A stretch of DNA of 64,000 nt from Lactifluus volemus. Its lineage: Eukaryota > Basidiomycota > Agaricomycetes > Russulales > Russulaceae. The DNA is taken from assembly GCA_022376515.1 (NCBI GenBank), contig WTXI01000001.1, positions 1,736,001 to 1,800,000 of the forward strand, in the 5' to 3' direction. Made by a program: the position numbers and the translations under genes. The notes under the pieces are model-generated. The model did no database searches. It was not told where the DNA came from and saw only the letters and a list, made by a program, of their open reading frames with translations. Position 1 is the first letter of the stretch; each line of letters opens with the position of its first letter. Below are positions 11,601-23,571 of the stretch, in pieces.

Positions 11601-14089
11601 TCATTACAAGGACCCCTCGGCGCAACACGGTGCATGCCATACGGGATACGGAGCTCATACGAATGCCGCAAACACTTTTCAATGCCATATCTTCGCGGTG
11701 AGTTTTTATATGATTTAAATTAGGTTTGTTTCTGACCACGCACGTACCAGAAATCCGCAGACTACGGCCTTGTAAGTGAGCGGTCCTTATCTGACTGACC
11801 TTTTTACATAGCCATCTTCTAGGTTATTGCGAATGATTGCTTCGAGAGTCCGAAACGACATCGATTCTTCTCCGAGTGCGCGATCGCGGAACATGGGATC
11901 CGAGTTCCGGCGCAATAATGCCAATCTAAAAACAGTTGCCGTGCTTCCCGCGTCTCGTAACGTTCCCATCGAGGGTTTTGCCCGAAAACTTCGCACTGCG
12001 ATAGAAGGCATAGGTTCACCGACCTCGTACCTTAATCAAGTATCTGTCTCCAACACGCTCGGAAACATGCGTTTACTAGAATGGGAAAGCTCAAGACGGC
12101 AGCTTGGTTAGCGGATCAGGAGCAACGATATAAAATTGTCCTTTACGTTGCAGATTCTTCGGTTGGCAGCTCCTGGACAAAGACTTGCATCCGTCAAGCG
12201 GACTACGTCCTGGTTGTCGGTGTAGGCGACGATCCTTCCATGGGGGAATATGAGCGTCTTCTACTTTCTATGAAGACAACGGCTCGCAAGGAGCTTGTGC
12301 TCTTACATCCGGACCGATCTGTTCTTCCTGGGTCGACGAGGGAATGGCTCAAGGTGCGAGAAGATCACTTCCTGCAGCCTCTTGTTGACGACTTCTATGA
12401 ATACAGAATCGCCCATGGGTCCATCATCACATCCATGTGGAACTACCAGTCTGTCTACCTGTCAAACCTGGTCCTACATATCACTCACTGAGGATCCCAG
12501 GGCCTCAAGATCTCGATACCGAAGCCTACTTCCATAACTCCACAAGATCCCGCTGCAGTTGCAGCTCTGAAGAATCTGAAAGACAGGGTACAAAGTGAAA
12601 TTCAAAAGTATCGTGGGAATAGACCAGACATTCGAGCACAACGATTACCCCATACCGATGATTTTGCGCGACTTGCGCGGAGAATCTGTGGTGTTTCCAT
12701 TGGGCTCGTACTAGGCGGCGGCGGTGCTAGAGGTGTATCCCATCTTGTAAGTTACTCACTCTTGTCTGCTGCAGTGTAGTCGTCTTAAACTTTGTTAGGG
12801 TGTTCTGCGCGCATTAGAAGAAAACGGTGTACCTATCGATCATATTGGAGGTAAATCTATCTGCACTATTCCCGTATTTTGCGACCTCAGTCATTTGAAG
12901 GTACTAGTATCGGTGCCCTCATTGGCGGTCTATACGCAAAGGAGGTTGACCTTATATCGAGTTCTGCTCGAACGAAGCAGTTCAGCGGACGATTGGGTAA
13001 TATATGGCGAATGTTGTCAGATGTTACATACCCTCTCGTGGCTTACACAACCGTATGTCACTCTTTCGCTCTTATTGCGAGGTGTCTCAGGCCTACCACT
13101 TCGTGCTAGGGACATGAGTTCAACCGGTCTATTTACAAAGCATTCTACGATCTGCATATCGAAGATATGTGGCTGCCCTTCTTCTGTAACACCGCGAACA
13201 TCACGACATCCCGGATGGAGATACACGAGACTGGTTATGCTTGGAGGTTCATTCGTAGGTGAAGAGAGTTCATCATGTTTGCGTTGAATGACAATACTCG
13301 GAGGTGCTTCAATGTCACTCGTGGGCCTTGTTCCTCCTCTCTGTGATCATGGAAATATGCTTGTGGATGGAGGATACCGTGAGTAAACATCCAGTTCTGA
13401 GTTATCGAATAGACACCTGACAGCCAGCCTCAGTTGACAATTTACCGGCGAGTAACTGTAGTTATGCTATTGATAAATCTGACACTTGAGTGGAACAGGT
13501 ATCCACGATGTTCGACATGGGAGCGAGCGCAATCATAGCGTCCGACGTAGGCTCAGTGAGTCGTTATCGCGCTGTACAACAACAAACTCTAATGTTCTTC
13601 CCAAGCTCGACGATAATTCGCCCCGAAATTTCGGGGATACGGTTTCTGGCTGGTGGTTGATGATTATGCGATGGAATCCATTCTCAAATGCAAGGTCGAT
13701 TCCCGCAATTACTGAAATTCAGAGCCGCCTTGCATAGTGCGTCTGGTGGATCACCCTGTTCGCAAGCTCATGTTGTCCATTTAGCGTTTCGAGTGTGCAA
13801 ACTCTGGAAGAGGCGAAAATCACTCGTGGGTGTCTCTACATGGCAATGCCAGTACAAGAAGTAAGTGATATCGTTTTGGACAAGACACGCGTAACCAATA
13901 CTTGTTGAACAGTATGGGACACTGCAATGGGGAAAGTTCGATGAAATACAAGAAAAGGGATACCAGGCGGCAATGAAGATATTGGGGAAATGGGAAGAAG
14001 AAGGGAAACTGCCTTCAGGTTTCATAGAGGGGAAGGATGCGAATGCAAAGAGGAAGAAAGGACAAAGTGTGAGGAGGAATTCGATATGA
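8661..14089 (+). CDS. NTE1: Lysophospholipase NTE1 (neuropathy target esterase homologue)
   Basis: This ER-membrane serine esterase deacylates phosphatidylcholine and lysophospholipids. The start at 8661 gives a hydrophobic N-terminus ([13 protein letters not shown] then [16 protein letters not shown]) across the first intron. Cyclic-nucleotide-binding-like domains follow, the first at about 9.25-10.0 kb, a second starting near 10.74 kb and a third at about 11.25-11.7 kb ([19 protein letters not shown]). The patatin domain shows the oxyanion motif [11 protein letters not shown] (about 12.71 kb), the nucleophile motif GTSIG (12.91 kb) and the partner VDGGY (13.37 kb). An intron at 12449-12500 with donor GTCTGT is needed to pass an in-frame TGA. 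The gene has many introns but no frame break, and the C-terminus is basic ([14 protein letters not shown]). The stop is only 40 bases upstream of the VPS33 start. Confidence 0.95.
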
Positions 14090-14129
14090 TGTACTGTATA
14101 GCGTAGCTTTGAAACGCGGGCCGGATAAG

Positions 14130-16798
14130 ATGACAACTTCCTCTAACTCTGACCAGCGTCGACCCTCTCAAGGATCTGTTGATGTCTCGATTCTCAGAGA
14201 AGTAGCAAGGACTTCTCTTGTCCATGCATTAAATTCTGTGAGATCCTTTCTGCCACTTTCAGAGCGTGGCTACTTATTGTATGCAAGGTGAACGGCGCGA
14301 AGACTCTCGTCCTGGACCCTTCCTTGGCCGGACCACTTAGCTTGGTCACAGAGGTGTCTCTACTTCAAGTACATATCAGTTACTCTCATTTTTTCTTGAT
14401 GGAACTTATGGTAGGAGACAGCAACATGGGGTCGATAAGATGTTTTGGTTGGAATCAGGGCCCCTCTCTGCCGTGACGACTAACATAGTGTATCTATGTC
14501 GCCCACGTATCAATGGGTGAAAATCATCGCAGGTATTCAGTTCTTGGCTACTATTCGATTGCATTCATTGAGGTATGCAGACCAGATCAAGCGACACAGC
14601 GCCGAATCCCAGAAGCACACGTACACACTCCTCCTCGTACCAAGAACCTCCACCCTCATCACCCGAGTGCTGGAGGAAGAGGGTGTTCTGGGAGATATCA
14701 CCATTTCCTATTACAATCTCCAATTCATTCCTGTCGCGGATGATGTTGTCTCACTCGAGAACAGTGAGGCCTTCAAGGAAATATGGGTGGTGAGCTGGAC
14801 CTTCCTGCTTCAACATTACTCTTACGACCCTCAGGGTCTAGGATGGCGATGAGACGTCCATCTACGACTCTTCACAAGCGTTGCACACACTTCAAAAACT
14901 GTTTGGATTATTCCCTAGGATTATCGGGAAGGGGGACCATGCTGGGGTGAGTCATTCGTATGACGAACGCGCCATCTTCCTGATAGTCCGCAGCGGTTAG
15001 CGGATCTGCTCACACACCAAGCTACCCAACGTTCCGGCGCTGACCGGGAGAATTTGCTCGATGTATCTGACACACTCGACTCGCTTATTATCATTGATCG
15101 ACGCGTCGACATGATTACGCCTTTGCTGACCCAACTGACATACGAGGGGCTGATCGACGAGGTTATCCACATACGAAATTGTAAGTGCCTTTTCTTTACG
15201 TCCAACTTAAATTCTTGACGTATGCTTTCTAGCCCACATAGAAGTTCCCGCATCGCTCCTCAACGCGCCGTCCAATCCCAACCCAACCGCATCGGGATCA
15301 GCCTCCACTTCAACGACGACTCCAACCCCGGCTCTTGTCCAGGAAAAGAAACGGAAGCATCATCTTTCTGCCTCGACAGACCCTATTTTTGCAGAGTTGC
15401 GGGACCTTAATTTTGCGTCGGTTGGAAAGCGATTGAACAAAGCCGCACGTCGGCTGGACGAAGATTATAGGGTTTGTAATACCTTTTCCGAGGACATTTA
15501 CTCTCATGAAACGACCGAACTATGGTTTAGGCTCGTCATCAAGCATCCGTGTCTCAATTGCGTGATTTTGTGGGAAAACTAGGTGGCCTTCAAGCAGAGC
15601 ACCGAGCACTGCAACTCCGTAAGTGAAGTGATGGCTCAATCTTGGGCGGATGATTGAAGACTACTCACTCAGATACTGGTCTGTCGGAAATGATAATGCC
15701 CGTAACGCGATCGGAGATTTTCAACAAGTCGCTAGAAATACAGCAAAGTTAGTACTTCTGTAATTGTATCTCGGTGACTTCAACCCGTACTTATAATTTA
15801 GACTTGCTTGCTTCCTATGATGTGCCCGGGCAGATAACAGCAATAGAAGACCTCATTTCACAAGGGGCAGATATGCAACTCGCGATTCGTTTGCTCTGTC
15901 TCGCTAGTATCACAGCGGGTGGCGTTAAAAGCAAAACACTCGAGAACATAAAGAAAGAGGTCTTGCAGGTATGTTTATTCTGAGCACTGTGATAACGATG
16001 TCCTAACGATTTCGCAGGCTTACGGATATAGCTATCTTCCCTTGCTCCTTTCTTTAGCCACACCTCCCCTGGCTATCCTGCTCCCGAATCCCTTGCCCTC
16101 ATCGGCTCCTGCGGCGGTCGTCGGCGCAAAGTACCCATACACATCTCTGCGAAAGTCACTGCGCCTGCTAATTGACGGGAATGAGTCACTCGATGAGCTG
16201 GAAAATGATATCAGCTACGTATATTCTGGATATGCTCCCATAAGCATTCGGCTCGTCCAATGCGTGGCCCAAAAGGGTGGTGTTATCAGCAATCCTGCTA
16301 AAAACAAAGACGGGACGGACGAAGACGGAAGAAAGGGGAAATCGACACCACTAGGGCAGGTACAAGCGCATCCTATCGTCGGTTTCAAGGGTTTCGAAGA
16401 TGTCGTTGAAAGTATCGCTGGGAAAACCTTTGACATCACGCAGAAGGGTGAAGGGGTGACCAATGGAGTCAGCACTACTTTTCGTAAGTGGTTCTAGCCA
16501 TCACGGGGTCTTGCAGTCCTCTAAATTCCATCAGTCCCCACTTTGGAGGGACGAGCAACAACTACGGTCGTATTTTTTCTCGGCGGCTGTACCTACACGG
16601 AGATTGCAGCTCTTCGATGGGCAGGCCGCCAGACACAAGGTAAATCAGTCCCCTTCATTTTGGGGCTGTTTTAGATGTACATTATTAGGTCGAAAGTTTT
16701 TGATCGCGACGACCGGGATCGTGAGCGGGGGTAGCATCATTGAGAGCATTGCCGGGGTGGGGCGTGCAGCAGCTAGCTCAAAAGAGGCCAACTTGTGA
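14130..16798 (+). CDS. VPS33: Sec1/Munc18 protein VPS33 (HOPS/CORVET subunit)
   Basis: This SM-family protein binds SNAREs and drives endosome/vacuole fusion within HOPS and CORVET. Recognisable blocks are [62 protein letters not shown] (SM signature), [18 protein letters not shown] and the C-terminal [16 protein letters not shown]. The start at 14130 ([18 protein letters not shown]) is the first ATG in frame. At 14512-14513 the frame breaks: RPRI is followed by WVKIIAD in another frame, and restoring AAA (Lys) for AA gives RPRIKWVKIIAD, the family sequence. Other junctions splice cleanly. It lies 40 bases after NTE1 on the same strand, so its promoter must sit inside the NTE1 3' end. Confidence 0.93.
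14512..14513 (+). other. Apparent one-base deletion in VPS33
   Basis: CGTATCAATGGGTG ends the frame with TGA one codon later. One more A gives Arg-Ile-Lys-Trp-Val and restores the conserved continuation, leaving no room for an intron. Confidence 0.8.
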
Positions 16799-17460
16799 CG
16801 TACAGAGTTACGGAATGTGTAAGGGTGTGGTATCAAATAGCGTGCATTGTTTGTACGAGTCACGCCACATCCACGAATACATATACTCGTTAGCACCCCG
16901 GGCCTGTTGCTACCAGGTGCCATACAATTCATTTAAGTATAGTCAGGACCCCGAGCTGACATCGCTACCCCTGCCAGGACGTTCTAAATACTCGCGTTCA
17001 AGTATTAATAGAAATCGTTGGCTGGGTTCATCATGGCCTACGTATGATAGCTGATGTGGCGGGCGCATGCGCGCTGATACGATACTTTGAGATTGTCAAA
17101 GTGAGTAAAAGAGGGGGTGACAGAGGGTCTCTCTAACGCGCGGAGATCTCGATCTAACTCTGAGATTTGAGCTGTCAATTGAGCGCGACGAGTCCTCGTA
17201 TAAGAAGTTGGCAAATATATGCCCCCTTTACGCTCCCCCCTCCCCTAACTCTCCTTCTCCCTTCCTCTCCCCTCCCTTTTTTTATCCGTATTTTTCTGCA
17301 ATCTCACCCTTCTCGTTCTCGGTGAGCGATCATGGTTTCGTCTATTTGTTACGTCCCAAGTTCCAACATGCAATCTTGATTTTTTTTTTCTTTATTTTTT
17401 TCCCGTCAATTGCGCGTGAACTGCGCAGCTCAACCCGATCACCACCAACTCGAGACTACA
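16799..17460. promoter_or_regulatory. upstream region of the YABBY/HMG-like gene
   Basis: No gene was seen in these 660 bases. A long CT-rich tract covers about 17222-17290 and a T-run about 17377-17400, ending 60 bases before the ATG. Such pyrimidine tracts are typical leaders or core promoters of strongly expressed fungal genes. Confidence 0.45.
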
Positions 17461-17801
17461 ATGCCCAAGGAGAAGAAGGCAGCAAGTGAAAAACCGGAGA
17501 GGAAATGTACGCAGTTGTGCCTGCCCCTCGAAATTGATAATATTTAGCACGGTTACGCGACAGCAAGGTCCTCGGGTGGCGGAGGGCGCAAGAAGCTTAC
17601 CGCGTACAATAAATTTATGCAAACAGAAATGGCACGTCTGAAGGAAGACGAACCACAGATGTCGCACCAGGATAGGTGAGCCGAGGATTCTTAGCTTGAC
17701 CCTAGGTCGCCTGATGAGATATCTCGTAAAACCTAAGGTTCAAGCTGGCCACGGCTAATTGGAAGGGTTGTCGAGACAACCCAAAGGCCAAAGCGTCTTG
17801 A
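17461..17801 (+). CDS. Small YABBY-like HMG-superfamily protein
   Basis: This is a 73-residue basic protein in three exons (17461-17506, 17564-17675, 17738-17801) with exact phases. It starts MPKEKKAASEKPERK and carries KKLTAYNKFMQTEMARLK, DEPQMSHQDRF and KLATANWK, the helix pattern of the YABBY/HMG-like domain found in fungal and plant chromatin proteins. It probably binds DNA without strong sequence specificity; that is inferred from the family. The domain makes up most of the protein, the N-terminus is lysine-rich, and a short SRSSGGGG linker joins them. The second acceptor was chosen because only GACAG at 17559-17563 keeps the frame. The product is shorter than plant YABBY proteins and has no zinc finger. 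Confidence 0.85.
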
Positions 17802-18574
17802 TTGACAGATACTTATTTCTTTACCTATGCGTCGTGCGCCGCCCCTGCGTGGTTTGTGCATAAAGGAGGCCGTGTCGACTCGCTGGCCCAGATTTTGTAC
17901 TTACATTGATTGAGGGCTTCATCCGTCCGAGTACACGGTCGCGCGAGAACTGGATTCTAATCTGCACCTCGGCTTTTTACATGATTTACTTGTTCCAGGC
18001 GTTGTGTAATACAAAATGTTAACGCGCTGTCCTCCGAACTGCGTGTGCAGTTGCAGGTGAGGAAGAGACCTGGGGCGAGGTTAACAAGGAAAAAAAAACG
18101 TGGTCGAGGAATTAAGGGGAGTACAAGGAAACGTGTTTTGCACGTTGAGCGTGAAATATGTGAGTCGTACACTCGGAGTGGTGATATCAATGATGAACTC
18201 ATATTGACCAATTAAGCAAATGTATGCGGTCATTAAGTGAGCCCCAGCCGAGCCAAAGGCAAGTGCCCCTCTTCTGACATCTCACATCAGTTCCCCGGCT
18301 CATCTCCTCTCTCCACACCGGTGTCTGAGCCTGAATCGGGCCCGTTGATATGTTGGTGCAATAATCTAAAAAATCTAGTTCCGGTTTTGCTCTTTTTTTG
18401 TATCACACTCCTCTTCTAGCAACTGCCTCATAACCCCCATTTTCCTATCTTATCTATCAATTTCCCTCCACATCCTCCCTTCCTATGAATTAGGCCACGA
18501 GCCGTCAGTGCGACATCGATAAAGGCAGCTTCCCATCTACCTACATAAGCCGAGTCCTGCCATCACGCCTTGTT
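17802..18574. other. intergenic
   Basis: This is about 770 bases between the YABBY-like gene and the F-box gene. Part should be 3' UTR and part promoter. The last 300 bases are C/T-rich. No coding segment was recognised. Confidence 0.45.
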
Positions 18575-21430
18575 ATGAATCCCTCAGACTGGGAACCCAA
18601 CGAGCCCACACATTCAAGTCTCACAATGTCTCCTGATCAATTACGTTTCTCCACACTGCAGTCATCCCTCCCCGAGCGAAAAGGGGAGGATCTATCTACC
18701 CCCGTCCAAATCCCATCTACTAGCAGAACACACCCGGCGTCAAACGACTTATTCTCTATGTCACTTGACTCCGACAGTCTTTCCGGTCCATCCTCTCCGC
18801 CTGCTATCGACCATGAATTCACAGCTACCCTCCAAATACTGACCTCTCAACACGATATTGATCGCATACATTATGATATAACACCGTCTTTCTTGACAAA
18901 GGAAAAGCCAGGGACAGTCCTCCGATGCTCCCTCCCCTCACTTTTCCCCCTATGTCATTTGACATTCTCCATCCCCTAGTCTCGTTTCTGAGCCTGGTCC
19001 TTCTTCATACGGCTCCTTGTCTGCCCCATACATTGGACATGACACCCCCACACGCACTCTGCCAACCCTTCATAACTCCACCACCCATGGCATAGCTGCC
19101 TCTTCGCCACCACGAATGAGATCTTTCTCTAATCCACTCTTTCGTCATTCCGATCGTCCATCGCCTCGTCTTCTGCACCCACGAGCGTGAGGATGGGATC
19201 GTCTAGGAGCCCAAATGAACACTCTCACCGCTGCCACTCCTCGGGTACGCGATCTCTACCGAACTCTCCCGAGGTTGGGGTACAGGTACCAATCACTCTC
19301 GATGACGTTGAAACCGGCAGTTGTTTGGCACCTTGGAAACGGGAGTTTAAGCCACGCTCGAAGGACAGCAGGTTAAGAGTGGTGTCGTCATGTCTCTTCC
19401 CCGATCGCGTTGGCGGAGGACCAACGAGCGGGCTCACAGACCACTACCTGTCTATTTCGCGACCCGGCCTGCGGTAGGGCTTCATTCCTACAAGGCGAAT
19501 GTCCGGTCCTACTCGGATCCATTTCCCTCACCTCATGTGTTCGACGTCGTTCCAACAGACCCCTTGGATGTATTCGTACCCATTCCCATAGTCGATCCCC
19601 CTAACCTGTTTGATGGATTGCTGCCACGGGAGCTTCGTTTGCGCATCTTCAGCTTCCTCGTCGAAATTCATGAGGAAGATCACGCGCGTAGGATTCGCGA
19701 GGGAAGGTGGACGGCGAACAAAGCATCCAAGCACAAGTGGGTGGGCCGCAATCAAGGGGTACGGGAGCTTGTGCGGCTAAGTAGGGTGAGTATGCGATCT
19801 ATCCCTTGTAGTATCCATGGCCGACGCGTTTCGCGGTCAGGTTTGCAAGCCCTGGTTGTCTCTCATTCACGATGGACAGCTGTGGAGTAACTTGGATCTT
19901 CGCGCTTTCCCGAAGATGCCTGCATCACAATTACTACAATTCGCAGAATCGGCGGGTTCATTTATCACCTCTTTCAACCTTTCCGGCCATGGGGCTTTAC
20001 TTTCGTCCACTTTAGATGGTTTGGCAAACAGTCTATCCGTGACACATGATATGGGGGTAGCATCCCCTCACAACCAGCTCACCTATCTGAACATGAGCGG
20101 TTGCTCAATGGTTACAACGTCATCTCTCCACCGCCTCTTGTCCCAAAGTCCGTTTTTAGAAACCTCCGTGTTGAAGGGGATGTCAGCTGTTACTAACGAG
20201 ACATGCGACATTCTCTTCAAGTGTTGTTCACGACTCAGGTCCTTGGATCTGTGTCGATGCAAGAATCTCACAGGAGCTGGCATCCGATCTTTTGCATCCT
20301 CTGCCGTCACACGTGCCAACCTACTTCCGCTGGTCGAACTGCGTTTGTCCGGCTTGAAGGGAGTTACGGACCACACGATGGCAGTCTTGGGGAAAGCGGC
20401 GCCTTACCTCGAAGTATTGGATTTAAGCTACTGCAAGGACCTCCACAATTCCTGTCTGGACGCATTCGTTGCGTGCACTGAAGACCTTACCCTCGACGCC
20501 ATCTCTCTCACAGCACGACAAGCTGGCCGCAGCCCAAACGATGACAGACGTTACCGAAGACGGATCACCCGTCTCCGACATCTATCGTTGTCGTCCTGCA
20601 CCCTCCTTACCGACATAGCTTGTTCCCATCTGGCGTACGCCGTACCCCAGTTGGAGCTATTGGAGCTAGGAGGAATCGGAGGAGAGCTGAAAGATGATGG
20701 CGTCGTCCGACTCCTACAAACGCTTCCCAACCTCCGGAAGCTCGACCTGGAGGACGCACCCGACATAACTGACAATGTCCTTCATGCCATTACCCCATCT
20801 TCACCCTCCGGCGATATCAGAGAGGATCGTCGGGTACCTGGTCACGCTTTGGAACACCTCATTGTCTCTTACGCCGTCCATCTCAGTAACGACGCTTTCC
20901 TTGCGTTAATCCGGAACTGCACGCGTCTCCGTGTTCTGGAAGCTGACAGCACGCGCATCTCGGTTGCCTCTGTAAAGGAGTTTGTGAAGCTGGCGCGGGA
21001 GAGGAACGCACAGGATGCGACTATAGTTGCGATCGATTGTCGCTCGATGAACGAAGCCACTGTGAAGGAACTTGCCGACTCAGTGCGCCCTCGACTTGGT
21101 TGGCGAGCATATGAAGCACGCCGGCTGGCGTACCTTGATGGACGCGACGATGAAGCCCTCGGTGTGGGCCAGGACGAATGCGACTCGCAGCGCGTTGTGC
21201 TCAAGACATTTGCTGCTTGGCAAACTGTCGATGCCGTCGCTGCTGCCCGTAGCAAGCGGCGCAAGGGCTGGCGGCGCCGCGATGCCACTGTCTCCGGGAG
21301 TTCCGGTACCGAGGATGCCTTTCCGCCACGATCGAGGTGGTGGTCTCCTGGGGGAAGACGTTCATCGGGAGTGAATTCCCCGAGCCTTTTAGAAACAAAC
21401 AATGAACGCGACGGATGTACGATCATGTAA
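18575..21430 (+). CDS. F-box/leucine-rich-repeat protein with C-terminal CaaX motif
   Basis: This is a probable substrate receptor of an SCF ubiquitin ligase. The F-box (NLFDGLLPRELRLRIFSFL, about 19.60-19.66 kb, then ELVRLSRVCKPW after an intron at about 19786-19840) is followed by cysteine-containing LRRs: LTYLNMSGCSMVT, LRSLDLCRCKNLTGAG, LEVLDLSYCKDL, LRHLSLSSCTLLTD and LRKLDLEDAPDITD. The chain ends DGCTIM, a prenylation box (C-a-a-X, X=Met, favouring farnesylation). The LRR exon is one long uninterrupted frame. The first part (18575-19390) is Ser/Pro/Thr-rich and visits three frames; I could not decide between introns and base errors, so the 5' gene model is provisional. Mammalian FBXL2 and FBXL20 share the F-box-LRR-CaaX design. 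Confidence 0.85.
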
Positions 21431-21643
21431 AACAAAACGTCTTGTATTTTTACACCTTGTTGCCGTCGACACGAATTAGTCATGGATACTTGTACCTTTA
21501 AATTGTTCTGTCCTGGGAGTTGCTGATTTACATTAGTTGTTGCGTGTATTAACTGTCTGTATCTCCCTGGCAATCGATTAGTATATTCAACGACAAATAT
21601 ATTCGCTAGCGATGAGCATACAAAGCACACTGGCGCGCATGCC
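21431..21643. other. convergent 3' ends
   Basis: These 213 bases separate the stops of the F-box gene and LRP1, which face each other. The region is AT-rich and probably holds overlapping transcript ends. Confidence 0.4.
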
Positions 21644-22929
21644 TCAGGGACGTCCTTTTTTCTTGGACCGTTTCCTTGACTTTCTCACACCGTCCCGCTG
21701 CTCTTCGCCCGAAGGGGTGTTATTGCCACTCGACGCTTCAGCATTGACGCCTTCCATATGAGTCCTTCGGGCTTTGGAACCTGAGGGCGAGATACCTGGT
21801 GCCGAACCAGCCTCAGAGTCCGCTGGAGCAGAACGGGTATCTGGATTATCGCCATATCCTACAAAAAAAAATGGTGGTAAGTTAAGCGAAAGTAATTCTG
21901 AGCTAGCAAAGCAGGCACAAACCTGCGAAGGGGTCTATTACTGGTCGCCTTCGCTTCCCAGTGATCGTGGTTTCCGAGGAGGGAAGCACATTCTTCTGAG
22001 CCGTCGAGAAGGTGGGAGTAGGCTCCACGGCCTTCGCTTTGCCTTTGCCCTTGCCCTCGGTCTTGTTATTATTAGCCTCAAGCCCGGAACCCCTAGACGC
22101 TTGATGCAGAGACGTATCATCGGAGAGTGGTCCATCCAGCTCCTCGCCATCGATCACCTCTAAATCCACATTTTCCTCCTCGCCTGCCAGTGCGTCTTCT
22201 CTCTGCAGCGCTGCATGATATTGTTCACGTTCGAGCATCTTTTCAGTCACTGTTACGGGAACGCGAATTGCGGGGGCCGTCCTGGCCTCGTCGTCCTTGT
22301 CGCCGATGCGTGTGTGAGTGCTGGGGCCGGGAACCGGGACAGAATCGTTAATTGAAGGGGTATCCTTTGCCTGGGTGATGGCATGCTTGATAAAGCGTGT
22401 TGCGGCAGCTCTGTCGATTGTGAGTTGACCTGTGCGATGAGGGTCAGCGGGCGGATAATAAGACAAGGGGATGCGTGCGCATGGGCAAAAAAAAAAAGAC
22501 AAACGGACGTTTTGCGGGATCTTCGGCATCTTTTATTTTATCGAAGTATTGTCGCACTCTGTCCTGTGGAACAAGTTTTAATTAGGTCGCTTCCGTATTG
22601 CGAAGAGACGAGGAGGAAAAACACACGAGCTCCGTGATCAATGGATACGTTTTAGGGTCCACACCTCTTGTCTTTAGATAGACTATAAACTGTGTCTGTC
22701 GGTGGAAGCTGCGTGTGGAGAGGTGTGTGTGTTTGTGACGAACCGAAGACGAGGTCGTACACGAGATACGGGATGACGACCTGTAACTTTGCCTGCTGAA
22801 TCGTGTCTAGGCCAAGGATTACCTCCGGTAAGGATTGCGACAGTAAGGTAGATAGGCAGCCTCGATGTCATCGAGAGAGCTCATGAGTGCCGAGAGCTTC
22901 CTCTTGATCTTGAGCGTGTCGTCGGACAT
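21644..22929 (-). CDS. LRP1: Exosome cofactor LRP1 (Rrp47/C1D family)
   Basis: This nuclear partner of the exosome exonuclease Rrp6 helps process rRNA and small RNAs. The Sas10/C1D domain reads SSLDDIEAA, LLSQSLPEVILGLDTIQ, AKLQVVIPYLVYDLVF, VYLKTRGVDP, RVRQYFDKIKDAEDP and then AAATRFIKHAI. Behind it is a long acidic then basic tail ending RKSRKRSKKKGRP, as in other C1D proteins that bind RNA. The start at 22929 is MSDDTLKIKRKL. The frame breaks at 22855-22856: GCTGCCTATC must read GCTGCCCTATC to give EAALSTLLSQSLPEV. A run of eleven A in one intron (near 22489-22499) is harmless. It is divergent from the GSKIP-domain gene, with 120 bases between start codons. Confidence 0.9.
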
Positions 22930-23049
22930 GACTGCGGGAAGCCAAACGTTGTGCCCTACCACAAATTCCCCTCCGCTTCCTGAATCGGACGGTCGCGTCC
23001 TTTATCTACGCTTACTCCTTGCCTCCATTCGTCCACTCGTACAATTATT

Positions 23050-23423
23050 ATGGACACGCAAAATGAAGTCGTTGATTTTTATCGGCACGAGCTTGCACGG
23101 GCTCTGAACGAGCAATCATTTGGGGTTTCACGCTCAGAAATAACTAATTTTACTGAGAATGGGGCCGAGGCAACTATCACTCTGCTAGAGGGCCAAACCA
23201 TCAACGTAGTCCTGTCATCCGCAGGCTACCAGGTTGGGTTGTTCCCCGTCAGCGATGGTGGATTTTAGATTTATCGGTATTTTAGGTGTCAACTCAAGGA
23301 GGACACTATGAAACTTTGGATGATCTTTTGGCCGTGACAAGTCCAGTCTATACCACGAAGAGAATGGAGACACTGATGGCAAGGCTGGAAGGGCTTGTCC
23401 ACCAAGCCCAGGGGGAGGCGTAG
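23050..23423 (+). CDS. GSKIP-domain protein
   Basis: This is a 106-residue protein in two exons (23050-23232 and 23286-23423). The second exon carries the family core, HYETLDDLLAVTSPVY followed by METLMARLEGL, which in human GSKIP (GSK3-beta interaction protein) and the N-terminal region of CLU-type proteins forms a compact alpha-beta fold. The first exon (LARALNEQSFGVSRSEI, then ATITLLEGQTINVVLSSAGYQV) matches the beta-strand part. The donor GTTGGG is weak, but it alone joins the two halves in frame. In yeast-like fungi this domain occurs as a small stand-alone protein; whether it binds a GSK3 homologue here is inference. Confidence 0.8.
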
Positions 23424-23571
23424 AAGGTGTGCACGCTGGTAATACCCAACTACCTCTGCGAATTTTTTTGGTGGTGTACAAGTACTACGTAGTTGTTGTT
23501 GTCTTACATGTCGTATGTACAGGGAATTGTCGATATTCAACAAGCGTAAACAAATCGAGTCTCTCTTCAAC

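Noticed and set aside
12449..12500. Premature stop in NTE1 (TGA near 12489)
   Set aside because: A 52-base intron with donor GTCTGT and acceptor CCCAG removes it and joins VELP to GLKIS in frame, matching the family.
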